Positions 44,489-53,346 of a stretch of DNA of 64,000 bases are shown piece by piece (within the stretch, counting starts at the first letter, position 1; each line of letters begins with the position of its first letter). The stretch lies in contig NZ_JAUSYC010000001.1 in the NCBI RefSeq assembly GCF_030816485.1, forward strand, positions 1,302,001 to 1,366,000. The letters run 5' to 3'. Origin of the DNA: Arthrobacter sp. B1I2. GTDB lineage: Bacteria; Actinomycetota; Actinomycetes; Actinomycetales; Micrococcaceae. The notes beneath the pieces are model-generated. The model did not search any database. It saw only the letters and a list, made by a program, of their open reading frames with translations, and was not told the origin of the DNA. A program made the position numbers and the translations under genes.

Positions 44489-47400
44489 ATGCCCCGTTTT
44501 GCGCTCGATATTGAGTCCGTGCCCCGCCCCGCCCGTTCGCAGGAACTCCTGGACGCAGTGAACCAGCGGGTGGTCATCGCCGACGGCGCCATGGGCACCA
44601 TGCTGCAGGGCCGGGACCTGCAGCTCGAGACGGACTTTCAGAACCTTGAGGGCTGCAACGAGATCCTCAATGACACCCGGCCGGACGTCATCGCCGACAT
44701 CCACGACGCTTACTTCGCCACCGGCATCGACGCCGTGGAAACCAACACCTTCGGTGCCAACTGGTCCAACCTCTCCGACTACGGCATCGACGACCGCATC
44801 ACAGAACTCGCCCGCAAAGGCGCGAAAATCGCCCGCGAACGGGCCGAAGCCGCAGAAGAAACAGACGGCCGCATGCGTTGGGTCCTCGGCTCCATGGGCC
44901 CCGGCACCAAGCTCCCCAGCCTGGGCCACACCAGCTACGACTACCTCAAGCAGACCTTCGCCCTGCAGGCCGAGGGCCTCATCGACGGCGGTGCAGACGC
45001 GTTCCTCATCGAAACCAGCCAGGACCTCCTGCAGACCAAAGCCGCCGTCAACGGCTGCAAGCAGGCCATCGTGGACCGCGGCGTCCGGCTCCCCATCTTC
45101 GTCGAGGTGACGGTGGAAACCACCGGAACCATGCTCATGGGCTCCGAAATCGGCGCCGCCCTCACCGCCCTGGAACCGCTCGGCGTCGACGCCATCGGCC
45201 TGAACTGCGCCACCGGCCCGGACGAGATGAGCGAGCACCTCCGCCACCTCTCCAAGCAGTCCTCCGTCGCCATCGCCTGCATGCCCAACGCCGGCCTGCC
45301 CGTCCTCGGCGCCAACGGCGCGCACTACCCGCTCTCACCCACCGAACTCGCCACCGCGCACGAACAGTTCGTCCGCGAATTCGGCCTGGGCCTGGTGGGC
45401 GGCTGCTGCGGTACGACGCCGGAACACATGGCCGCCGTCGTCGAACGTCTTGCGCCCTTCCGCACTAAAGCCGTGGAGACCAAGGCAGTCAACGCACCGG
45501 CAAGAATCCCCGAAGAACGCGAAGCCGGCGTCGCCTCCCTCTACCAGCACGTGAATTTCGACCAGGAGTCCGCGTACCTGGCCATCGGTGAGCGGACCAA
45601 CGCCAACGGCTCCAAAGCCTTCCGCCAGGCGATGCTCGAAGAGCGCTGGGACGACTGCGTGGACATCGCCCGCGAGCAGATCCGCGTCGGCGCCCACCTG
45701 CTGGACGTCTGCATCGACTACGTTGGCCGCGACGGCGTTGCCGACATCAAGGAGGTCGTCTCCCGCTTCGCGTCGGCCTCCACCCTTCCGCTGGTCATCG
45801 ACTCCACCGAACCGCCCGTGCTGCAGGCCGGCCTGGAACTCATCGGCGGCCGCCCGGTGGTCAACTCCGTCAACTACGAGGACGGCGACGGCCCCAACAG
45901 CCGCTTCGCCCGCATCATGCCGCTGGTCAAGGAACACGGCACCGCCGTCATCGCCCTGACCATCGACGAACAGGGCCAGGCACGCACTACCGAAGGCAAG
46001 GTGGCCATCGCCTCCCGCCTCGTCGACGCCCTGGTGGGCGAATGGGGGATGCGCGTCGAGGACATCATCGTCGACTGCCTCACCTTCCCCGTAGCCACAG
46101 GGCAGGAAGAAACCCGCCGGGACGGCATCGAAACCATCGAGGCCATCCGCCAGATCACCGCCAAGTACCCCGGCATCAACACCACGCTCGGCGTCTCCAA
46201 CGTCTCATTCGGCCTGAATCCGGCAGCCCGCGTCGTCCTGAACTCCGTGTTCCTGCACGAGGCCGTCCAGGCCGGCCTGACCAGCGGCATCATCGACGCG
46301 GCCAAGATCGTCCCGCTCGCCTCCCTCCCGGAAGAGCAGCGCAAGGTGGCCCTGGACCTCGTCTGGGACCGCCGCGAATACGATGCCGACGGCAACACCA
46401 CCTACGACCCCCTCGCCAGCATGCTCGACATGTTCGCCGGCGTCGACACCGCAGCGCTCAAGGACCAGCGCGCCGCCGAACTCGCCGCGCTCCCCACCGG
46501 CGCCCGCCTGGAACGGCGCATCATCGACGGCGAAGGCAAGGGCCTCGAAGCCGACCTGGACCTGGCGCGCAGTGAGGGCGTGACCCCGCTGGGCATCATC
46601 AACGACCACCTTCTCGAGGGCATGAAGGTGGTGGGCGAACGCTTCGGCGCCGGCGAAATGCAGCTGCCGTTCGTGCTGCAGTCCGCCGAGGTGATGAAGA
46701 ACGCCGTGGCCCTGCTGGAGCCGCACATGGAAAAGTCGGACTCCTCCGGCAAGGGCACCATGGTGATCGCCACCGTCCGCGGCGACGTGCACGACATCGG
46801 CAAGAATCTGGTGGACATCATCCTCACCAACAACGGCTACAAGGTGGTCAACATCGGCATCAAGCAGGGGATCGCCGAGATCATGGCCGCCGCGGAGGAG
46901 CACAACGCCGACGTGATCGGCATGTCCGGGCTGCTGGTGAAGTCCACCGTGGTGATGAAGGAAAACCTCGCCGAGCTGCAGTCCCGCGGCCTGGCCAAGA
47001 AGTGGCCGGTCATCCTGGGCGGCGCAGCCCTCACCCGCGCCTACGTGGAGCAGGACCTGGCGGAGCAGTTCGACGGTGTGGTCAGGTACGCCAAGGACGC
47101 CTTCGAAGGCCTTGCCCTCATGGAACCGCTGGTCCGCGTGGCCCGCGGCGAGTCGCCGAACGACGTCGGCCTGCCGCCGCTGAAGAAGCGCATCCACAAG
47201 GGAGGCGCCAAGTTCACCGTCACTGAGCCCGAGGCTATGCCCGGCCGCTCCGACGTCGCCACTGACAACCCGGTGCCCGTGCCACCGTTCTGGGGCACCC
47301 GCATCGTCCGCGGAGTCTCCCTCCACGACTACGCCGCGTTCCTGGACGAGCGCGCCACCTTCATGGGGCAGTGGGGCCTCAAGCCCGGCCGCGGCGAGGA

Positions 47401-48133
47401 CGGCGCCTCCTACGAGGAACTGGTGGAGCGCGAGGGCCGGCCGCGCCTGCGCTACTGGCTGGACCGCATCCTGGGCGAGGGCATGCTCGATGCCTCCGTC
47501 GCCTACGGCTACTTCCCCGTGGTTTCGGAAGGGGAGCAGGTAGTTGTCCTGCACCACGGCGAGGATCACGACGGCGTCCTGGGCCAGGCGGGGCTGCTCG
47601 CCCCCGACGGTGGTTCAGGCGGCCCGATCGGCACCGACCGGCTGCGCTTCAACTTCCCGCGCCAGCGCCGCGACCGGCACCTGTGCCTGGCCGACTTCGT
47701 GAAGTCCCGCGAGTCCGGGCAAATCGACGTTCTGCCCGTGCAGCTGGTCACCGCCGGTTCCAAGATCGAAGAGTTCACCTCCAAGATGTTCGCCGCCAAC
47801 CAATACCGTGACTACTACGAACTCAACGGCCTGGTCATGCAGCTCACCGAGGCCCTTGCCGAGTTCTGGCATGCCCGTATCCGCAAGGAGCTGGGCTTCG
47901 GGGCCGAGGAGCCGAAGGACACGGCAGGGTATTTCAAGCTCGACTACCGCGGTGCCCGGTTCTCGCTGGGCTACCCCGCCTGCCCGGACATGGAGGACCG
48001 CCGCAAGGTGACGGAGCTGCTGAAGCCGGAGCGGATGGGCGTGATCCTGAGCGATGAGCTGATGCTGCACCCCGAGCAGTCGACGGACGCGTTTGTGTTC
48101 CACCACCCGGAGGCGAAGTACTTCAAGGTGTGA
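44489..48133 (+). CDS. metH: Cobalamin-dependent methionine synthase
   Basis: 1214 residues, full length. Order: homocysteine methyltransferase barrel (about 20-340, zinc cysteines in LNCATGP and GGCCGTTPEH), pterin-binding barrel (about 360-630, GERTNANGSKAFR), B12-binding cap and Rossmann domains (about 690-900, GDVHDIGKNLVDI with the lower-ligand His) and reactivation domain (about 930-1214, ARFSLGYPACPDMEDR for AdoMet). It transfers a methyl group from methyl-tetrahydrofolate to homocysteine. No cobalamin riboswitch is seen in the 110-nt leader, and no Shine-Dalgarno site immediately precedes the ATG. It is monocistronic or followed only by a tiny ORF. Confidence 0.97.
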   Translation: MPRFALDIESVPRPARSQELLDAVNQRVVIADGAMGTMLQGRDLQLETDFQNLEGCNEILNDTRPDVIADIHDAYFATGIDAVETNTFGANWSNLSDYGIDDRITELARKGAKIARERAEAAEETDGRMRWVLGSMGPGTKLPSLGHTSYDYLKQTFALQAEGLIDGGADAFLIETSQDLLQTKAAVNGCKQAIVDRGVRLPIFVEVTVETTGTMLMGSEIGAALTALEPLGVDAIGLNCATGPDEMSEHLRHLSKQSSVAIACMPNAGLPVLGANGAHYPLSPTELATAHEQFVREFGLGLVGGCCGTTPEHMAAVVERLAPFRTKAVETKAVNAPARIPEEREAGVASLYQHVNFDQESAYLAIGERTNANGSKAFRQAMLEERWDDCVDIAREQIRVGAHLLDVCIDYVGRDGVADIKEVVSRFASASTLPLVIDSTEPPVLQAGLELIGGRPVVNSVNYEDGDGPNSRFARIMPLVKEHGTAVIALTIDEQGQARTTEGKVAIASRLVDALVGEWGMRVEDIIVDCLTFPVATGQEETRRDGIETIEAIRQITAKYPGINTTLGVSNVSFGLNPAARVVLNSVFLHEAVQAGLTSGIIDAAKIVPLASLPEEQRKVALDLVWDRREYDADGNTTYDPLASMLDMFAGVDTAALKDQRAAELAALPTGARLERRIIDGEGKGLEADLDLARSEGVTPLGIINDHLLEGMKVVGERFGAGEMQLPFVLQSAEVMKNAVALLEPHMEKSDSSGKGTMVIATVRGDVHDIGKNLVDIILTNNGYKVVNIGIKQGIAEIMAAAEEHNADVIGMSGLLVKSTVVMKENLAELQSRGLAKKWPVILGGAALTRAYVEQDLAEQFDGVVRYAKDAFEGLALMEPLVRVARGESPNDVGLPPLKKRIHKGGAKFTVTEPEAMPGRSDVATDNPVPVPPFWGTRIVRGVSLHDYAAFLDERATFMGQWGLKPGRGEDGASYEELVEREGRPRLRYWLDRILGEGMLDASVAYGYFPVVSEGEQVVVLHHGEDHDGVLGQAGLLAPDGGSGGPIGTDRLRFNFPRQRRDRHLCLADFVKSRESGQIDVLPVQLVTAGSKIEEFTSKMFAANQYRDYYELNGLVMQLTEALAEFWHARIRKELGFGAEEPKDTAGYFKLDYRGARFSLGYPACPDMEDRRKVTELLKPERMGVILSDELMLHPEQSTDAFVFHHPEAKYFKV

Positions 48134-48155
48134 GCTGGCGCCGGTCCTTGGCTTT

Positions 48156-48257
48156 GTGGTGAAGGGCCTGCTCCGGCTGGCCTTCATCGCTTTGATCCTC
48201 TTCGCCTTGGCGGCTACGGCCGTGTCGGGCTGGTTCAAACGCCGGGCCAACGTCTGA
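48156..48257 (+). CDS. Possible 33-residue single-helix membrane protein
   Basis: From GTG 48156 or 48159 the frame encodes MVKGLLRLAFIALILFALAA then TAVSGWFKRRANV, a single hydrophobic helix with a basic end, the form of many real small membrane proteins. It starts 22 bases after metH and ends just before the strong terminator at 48270. No ribosome-binding site is obvious. It could be a genuine unannotated small protein or chance. Confidence 0.4.
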   Translation: MVKGLLRLAFIALILFALAATAVSGWFKRRANV

Positions 48258-48269
48258 CCGCACCCCTGA

Positions 48270-48325
48270 CAATAGGAAGGCGGACTAAGGCTGGTGCGCA
48301 CCCGCCGTAGTCCGCCTTCCTATTG
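48270..48325. terminator. Strong terminator after metH
   Basis: A perfect 18-bp stem (48270-48287 with 48308-48325, CAATAGGAAGGCGGACTA and its complement) encloses a 20-nt loop. It lies between metH and the convergent protease gene and can serve both. Confidence 0.8.
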
Positions 48326-48395
48326 CCGCCGCAGCCTATGAGGGCTCTTCGTCTTCCTCGCTGCCGGCGTCCCAATGACTCTCGTGGCGGCGGTT

Positions 48396-49640
48396 CTAGT
48401 TGCAGGGTTGCGGTTTGCCTTGAGGCAAGGAAGTCCCGGCTATGCGCCAGCCGGTGCCGTCCCACTTCATGGTGTACGTGATTCGCCAATTGGAACAGGT
48501 TTGTCCATCGACTCCATGGCCCGCGTCCTGCCGTGTTTGCAGTCGAACGTTTGCTTGCAGGGCATCTCCTGCCCCTGTCACGCTGACGACGTCGAGATCC
48601 GTCCAGTAAGACGAGCCAAGTCCTTCACTCCATTTCGCCTCGCCACCGAAACTTGCCCCCAGTTCGGGCGTGAATTGCTTAAATGCTGCAGCGTATGCGC
48701 CGCGGTTGATGCCTTGGCCGTGCAGTAACAAGGCTTGGCCGACGTTGTTGGCCTGATCATGATTCGAACTGACTTTCATGGGGAATATGCCGGAATTCGG
48801 CGCGGGTGCCCTGCCACAATCAACGGGTGCCATCGGTACTGCCCGTTGCTGCCATTCTGATACCGCTTCGGCGACCCTCGGCGCGGTGACTGCATAGGCC
48901 ATTCCTTCCGAGTCCTTCCTGGTTGCACTGACGACTCCTGCGACTTTGCCATTCAGGTCTAGCAGGGGGCCGCCGCTGTTCCCTGGGTTGATGGCGGTGT
49001 CAGTCTGCAGCATGTTGCCGATCACGCCGCTCCCGAAGTTCACATCACGGTTCAGCCCGCTGACGACTCCCCGGGTAAGGGTCAGCGACTCTCCCCGAGG
49101 AAAGCCGAGGGCTGCGACTTCAGTTCCAATTGGCGGTTCGGAGAGTTGAAACTGGAACTGATGGCCCGCCGCTTCGGCTTCCAAGCGAACCAGCGCCAGG
49201 TCTGCAAGCTCGTTGAATCCCAAGATCACACCGCCGACTGAGGTGCCGTCGAAGTCGACGCTGATAGCTGCAGCATCATCAACGACGTGGGCCGCTGTAA
49301 CCACAAGATCGGGAGCGACTAAAAACCCGGTGCCCGTGGAATTGACGGAGCAGCCTGTAACGCTCAGTTGTCCCACCCCCGTGCGCACGTCGGCCACGAC
49401 TTCCGGCCAGGACATCGGAGCAGCCTGCCTGGATGACGTTGGCACCGCTGTCGTCGGCGAGGAACTGGGAACGGGGCTGGTTAATGTCGGTTGTTTCGTC
49501 ACGGTCCCAGAACTTGTCGGCGAATTAGTCTGAGGCGGAGAGGTAGAGGGGGCGCTACATCCAGCCAGCGACAACGCCAACACGGAAACAGACATGACAG
49601 TAGGGAAGGTTGCCAGGACTGGAAGTTTTCTGAGCTTCAT
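48396..49640 (-). CDS. Trypsin-like serine protease, lipoprotein (DegP/HtrA-like catalytic domain)
   Basis: 414 residues. A lipoprotein signal ends SLAG-C28, then a Ser/Thr/Pro-rich linker (about 29-75). The protease domain has H118 in VTAAHVVDD, D147 in ELADLALVRL and S222 in INPGNSGGPLL, so the triad is complete. No PDZ domain follows; instead a C-terminal domain of about 130 residues resembles a secreted NTF2-like module (VGQALLLHGQGINRGAYAAAFKQFTPELG...). It would act on the outer surface of the membrane, perhaps in envelope quality control. It stands alone. Confidence 0.88.
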   Translation of the reverse strand: MKLRKLPVLATFPTVMSVSVLALSLAGCSAPSTSPPQTNSPTSSGTVTKQPTLTSPVPSSSPTTAVPTSSRQAAPMSWPEVVADVRTGVGQLSVTGCSVNSTGTGFLVAPDLVVTAAHVVDDAAAISVDFDGTSVGGVILGFNELADLALVRLEAEAAGHQFQFQLSEPPIGTEVAALGFPRGESLTLTRGVVSGLNRDVNFGSGVIGNMLQTDTAINPGNSGGPLLDLNGKVAGVVSATRKDSEGMAYAVTAPRVAEAVSEWQQRAVPMAPVDCGRAPAPNSGIFPMKVSSNHDQANNVGQALLLHGQGINRGAYAAAFKQFTPELGASFGGEAKWSEGLGSSYWTDLDVVSVTGAGDALQANVRLQTRQDAGHGVDGQTCSNWRITYTMKWDGTGWRIAGTSLPQGKPQPCN

Positions 49641-49798
49641 TGGAATTGGTCCTAACGCTCGGCCCGCAGCCGCGGAAGACGACTACGTACAAGCTAATCC
49701 GAGGAAAGAACGAATTCGGTAGCAAAACTCCCCTATTTTCGGCAGGGGGATACCGGTTGGCCGTTCACTCATTTGGTGGTTCAGTCGCTCATCAAACG

Positions 49799-52645
49799 CT
49801 AAGGGGTCTGCTGGCGCTGGTTCGTTGCAGCGTCCGAGGGTGCCTGCGCGTGCACAGCCTGTCCACGGAATCGTGCCATCCCACCCGACACTGGCTTCAC
49901 CCGCCGGAGCGCGGCGAGAATGGCCCGGCCCACCACGACGATTCCGATGACCGTGGTGACGGCACGCAGGGTGTCCCAGCCCGCCGTCGACGTCACCAGC
50001 GAGTAGAGCAGGAAGCTGCTGAGGTTGGTGGCCATCGGCGCACCCGGAACATAGGAAATGCCCGTGCCGGCACCCACCGCAAAGGGCCAGAACCACAGAT
50101 TGAGCAGCAGGCCGAACACGTACGACGCCACAATGCCGTAGCCGCACAGCATCCACAGCTCCGCCCTGCCCCGGACCCGGCGGGGGAGCAGGCCGGCACC
50201 CGCACCAACCCACGCACACGCGAAGATCTGGAACGGCGTCCACGGCCCCAGCCCACCCCACAGGACGCTGGAAACGGCGATAGTGGCGGCGCCCAGGAGC
50301 AAACCAAACCGGGGACCAAACGCGCGGCCGGCCAGGATCAGCACGATGAAGACCGCTTCCACGCCGCCGACGCCGGTGCTCGCCACCCGCACAGCGGAAC
50401 CGACGGCTGCCAGCACGCCGAGCAGTGCCACCGTGTGTGCCGAGCGGACCGATCCGTCCAAGGAAACCACGACGGCGACCGCCGCCACGGGTGCGATGGC
50501 CAGCGCCGCGAAGGGCAGGGCAGCAGTGGCGTCCTGGGGGAGTGCCGCGGCGAGCAATGGCCAGCAAAATGCCGCGAGGGCCAGCAGGTTGGCGGCAGCA
50601 AGGACGGCAAGCTCGACGCCCCGCGGCATCCGAAAGCTGCGGGGTTTCGCGGTGCCGTGGGCATCCGTTGGTGTGGTGATGGCCGTTCGCTTCGGTCCGG
50701 TAAATACGGGGCGGGGAGCAGGAAAAAAGAGCTCCGGCGCATCCGCCACGGGTGATGAGGGCGCGACGCCGTCCCGCATCGGCAGGATCCGGGCGCCAAG
50801 GCTTCGGGCAAAGTCGAGGTCGTGGGTGGCGATCAGGACTGCCGCGCCGTCATCCGCCGCTGCCCGCAGCGCCGTTGAGACAGCTGTCCGCGCGGCGGGA
50901 TCGAGGCCGCGGGTGGGCTCATCGATCAGGAGCACCTGGGGATCGTCCATGGTCTGCAGCGCGATGGCCAGGATCCTGCGCTCGCCGGCAGAGAGGTCCC
51001 GGGGATGCTCGCGCCCGATGGGCATCCTGGCATCTCCCCGGAGGCGGGCGAACCGTGACGCTGCGTAGCCAGGTGTAGGTGGCTGTCCGTTCTTTCCGCG
51101 CGCCAGGCGCCGCTCAGCCGCACGGAGTTCACCTGCGACGGTGTCCCGGGTGAAGAGGTCGTCGGAGGCGTCCGGCACCAGGGCGACCCGGCCGCCGTCG
51201 GACGTGCCGCCGTCGACAGCTGCGTCACCCAAGGCCAGCGCCACAAGGACGGATGACTTCCCGGCCCCGTTCGGCCCAACCAGGGCCACCACTTCACCGC
51301 GGTGCAGGGTGAGAGAGGCGTCCCGCACCAGCGGCTTGCCCTTGCGGTGCACGGCGAGGTTGGCTGCAGTCAGCACGGGCATGGCGTCCGCCAACTTCCG
51401 CGGAGGACTGGCGTCGTGATGAGTAGAGGGAGCCGGGGCAACACCCGGCACCAGGGCGCCGCTCTCGATGGTCCACCACGAATCCGCAATGGGGGCCAGC
51501 GCTTCCGCCCGGTGCTCCGCCACGATGACGGACACCCCCTCGTCGCGGGCCAGGGCGTGAAGCACGCTGATGACGCGGGCGCGGGCCGTTGCATCCAGGT
51601 CTGCCAGGGGCTCGTCCACCAGGAGCAGCGCCGGATGGTCCACGACGGCGGCGGCGATGGCTACCAGCGTGGCCTCACCTGCCGAGAGGGTGCTGACATC
51701 CCGGTCCAGCAGTGCCGAGACGCCGATCCGCTCCGCCACCTCCAGCACTCGGGCCTTCACGGCGGCAGACGGCAGGCCGCGGAGCTCAAGGGCCAGGGCA
51801 ATGTCATCCCGGACCCGGGTGGTGGCGAAGGCGGCCCGGGGATTCTGCAGGACGACGCCAATAAGTCCGGCCGTGTCACGAGGCGGTGCGGCCGCACGGT
51901 CCAGCCCGCCTACGCACACGGTGCCGGAAATGTCCCCACCGTCAACGTGGGAGAGCAGGCCCGCGATGCCGCGCAGGATGGTGGACTTGCCGGAGCCCGT
52001 GGGCCCGGTGATCACCGTGATGGACCCGCCCGGCGGCACAAACCCGTCCACCCCGATGCACGTGTCCCCGATCCGGAACTGTGCGTCCCGGACCAGAAGC
52101 GGGACGTCGCCGTCGAGCCCTTGCTGGTGGGCTGCCTTGCTCCCGAAGCCGCGCAGCTCAAGGGCCGCAGCAACCCGCCCGGCGTGCTCGAGGGTGCGCT
52201 CCAGCACGGGCACCAGGGCGCGGGGTCCGAAGCGTTCCCCCCGTAACCGAAAGGCCAGGCGTACGGAGGCCAGGGCGTCGGACAGCGCGGGGAGCGCCGC
52301 CCACGCCACCACCAGCATCCGGGCCACGCCCTGCAGCGGGCCGCCGCGGGCCAGGCGCACAAACCCGCGGGACACATCAACCCAGGCGTTGAGCAGGCCG
52401 AAGCCGAGGATCATCCCCGCAATCGGCAGGGCGGACAGCGCCGCCGCCCACAGGCCCGGCGCGGACACCGGGCCCAGGAAGACCACGTGGGCATACGGGG
52501 CAGGCAGCCGTAACGGCGGCAGGTCGAGCAGGACCGGTTCACCGATTCCCGCCCCGTTGAACAGGATGCGGTAGATGACCCGCGCCGCGATGAACACAGC
52601 GGCGAGGGCCGCCGCTGCGCGTAACGGCGCGGGCCGGAAGGTCAT
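49799..52645 (-). CDS. Energy-coupling factor transporter, single-chain T-A-A-S fusion
   Basis: 948 residues carrying all four parts of an ECF importer. Residues about 1-190 are an EcfT-like membrane subunit whose helices end in RLRGERFGPRALVPVLERTLEHAGRVAAALELRGFG, the coupling-helix type motif. About 195-410 is ATPase 1 (GPTGSGKST, STLSAGEATLVAIAAA, LLLVDEPLADLD) and about 430-640 ATPase 2 (GPNGAGKSS, DLSAGERRILAIAL, VLLIDEPTRGLDP). About 665-925 is an S-component-like membrane domain. Usually these are separate genes. The stop-side neighbour of its start is a DUF4430 lipoprotein gene that overlaps it by four bases. The substrate is a micronutrient, possibly cobalamin-like. Confidence 0.85.
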   Translation of the reverse strand: MTFRPAPLRAAAALAAVFIAARVIYRILFNGAGIGEPVLLDLPPLRLPAPYAHVVFLGPVSAPGLWAAALSALPIAGMILGFGLLNAWVDVSRGFVRLARGGPLQGVARMLVVAWAALPALSDALASVRLAFRLRGERFGPRALVPVLERTLEHAGRVAAALELRGFGSKAAHQQGLDGDVPLLVRDAQFRIGDTCIGVDGFVPPGGSITVITGPTGSGKSTILRGIAGLLSHVDGGDISGTVCVGGLDRAAAPPRDTAGLIGVVLQNPRAAFATTRVRDDIALALELRGLPSAAVKARVLEVAERIGVSALLDRDVSTLSAGEATLVAIAAAVVDHPALLLVDEPLADLDATARARVISVLHALARDEGVSVIVAEHRAEALAPIADSWWTIESGALVPGVAPAPSTHHDASPPRKLADAMPVLTAANLAVHRKGKPLVRDASLTLHRGEVVALVGPNGAGKSSVLVALALGDAAVDGGTSDGGRVALVPDASDDLFTRDTVAGELRAAERRLARGKNGQPPTPGYAASRFARLRGDARMPIGREHPRDLSAGERRILAIALQTMDDPQVLLIDEPTRGLDPAARTAVSTALRAAADDGAAVLIATHDLDFARSLGARILPMRDGVAPSSPVADAPELFFPAPRPVFTGPKRTAITTPTDAHGTAKPRSFRMPRGVELAVLAAANLLALAAFCWPLLAAALPQDATAALPFAALAIAPVAAVAVVVSLDGSVRSAHTVALLGVLAAVGSAVRVASTGVGGVEAVFIVLILAGRAFGPRFGLLLGAATIAVSSVLWGGLGPWTPFQIFACAWVGAGAGLLPRRVRGRAELWMLCGYGIVASYVFGLLLNLWFWPFAVGAGTGISYVPGAPMATNLSSFLLYSLVTSTAGWDTLRAVTTVIGIVVVGRAILAALRRVKPVSGGMARFRGQAVHAQAPSDAATNQRQQTP

Positions 52646-53202
52646 GCCGCGGGTGCGGCCGGCTGGTCGTCGACCGTGAAGAGCAGTTCCAGGCTCTCTC
52701 CGGGGCTCACCTTCAGGGTGGCCAGGCCTTCCTGCGCGTAGGCCCAGTCGCCGGACCCCGGCTTAACCCACAACGACCAGTAAGCGAAGGCCGCGGGCAT
52801 GCCCTTGCACTCTTCGCGGTAGGTGCCGTCCTTGTGTTTGATGTCGAAGTCGGTGGCGGGCACGCCGTTCACGCGGCATACCGCATCGGGGTACTGCGTG
52901 GTGCCCTCGGTCTTGATCTTTGCCTGTTCGAGCACCTTGGAGGCCACGGTGGGTCCGTCCACGGACACGCAGGTGGAGGTGTCGGCGGCGGCCTGCTTCA
53001 GGGCGCCCGAATCGACGATGACCTTCACGCCGGCGCAGGGCCCGGCGCTGGTTGACGCGCTGGCTGAAGCCGATGCTGAGGAAGCCGGCGCGGAGGAGCT
53101 CGGCTGGTTGGTGGCCGGCGTGGAACAGCCGGCGAGGGCAAGCAGGAGACCGGCGGCGGCGAGGGAGCCCGCGGCGGCGGTGCGGATCGTAGTCAAAGTC
53201 AC
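52642..53202 (-). CDS. DUF4430 (transcobalamin C-terminal-like) lipoprotein
   Basis: 186 residues from a GTG start. Signal ends ALAG-C26, then a Ser/Ala-rich linker. The domain VIVDSGALKQ...CVSVDGPTVASKVLEQAKIKTEGTTQYPDAVCRVNGVP...AFAYWSLWVKPGSGDWAYAQEGLATLKVSPG matches DUF4430, related to the C-terminal domain of transcobalamin. It would sit outside the membrane and may capture ligand for the fused ECF transporter, whose start it overlaps (ATGA). ECF systems normally need no binding protein, so this pairing is unusual. No cobalamin riboswitch is seen upstream. Confidence 0.82.
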   Translation of the reverse strand: MTLTTIRTAAAGSLAAAGLLLALAGCSTPATNQPSSSAPASSASASASASTSAGPCAGVKVIVDSGALKQAAADTSTCVSVDGPTVASKVLEQAKIKTEGTTQYPDAVCRVNGVPATDFDIKHKDGTYREECKGMPAAFAYWSLWVKPGSGDWAYAQEGLATLKVSPGESLELLFTVDDQPAAPAA

Positions 53203-53295
53203 CTGTCAAGGGTAGGGCGTTGCGGGTCCGGATCCGCCAGGCCTTTCCTTGTATGACGCCGACACTCAACATGGCGGGGCTGGGGACACGAAAGA

Positions 53296-53332
53296 GGCCG
53301 ACGGCGGCACTCGGGTGAGGCCGCCGTCGACC
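53296..53332. terminator. Terminator hairpin after the APC permease (possible repeat-family copy C)
   Basis: GGCCGACGGCGGC (53296-53308) pairs with GCCGCCGTCGACC (53320-53332) with one mismatch. It lies 15 bases after the permease stop (minus strand). The GACGGCGGC...GCCGCCGTCGACCCTT core resembles the hairpins at 19209 and 34264, but the flanks do not match. Confidence 0.7.
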
Positions 53333-53346
53333 CTTACGAAAAGGCG

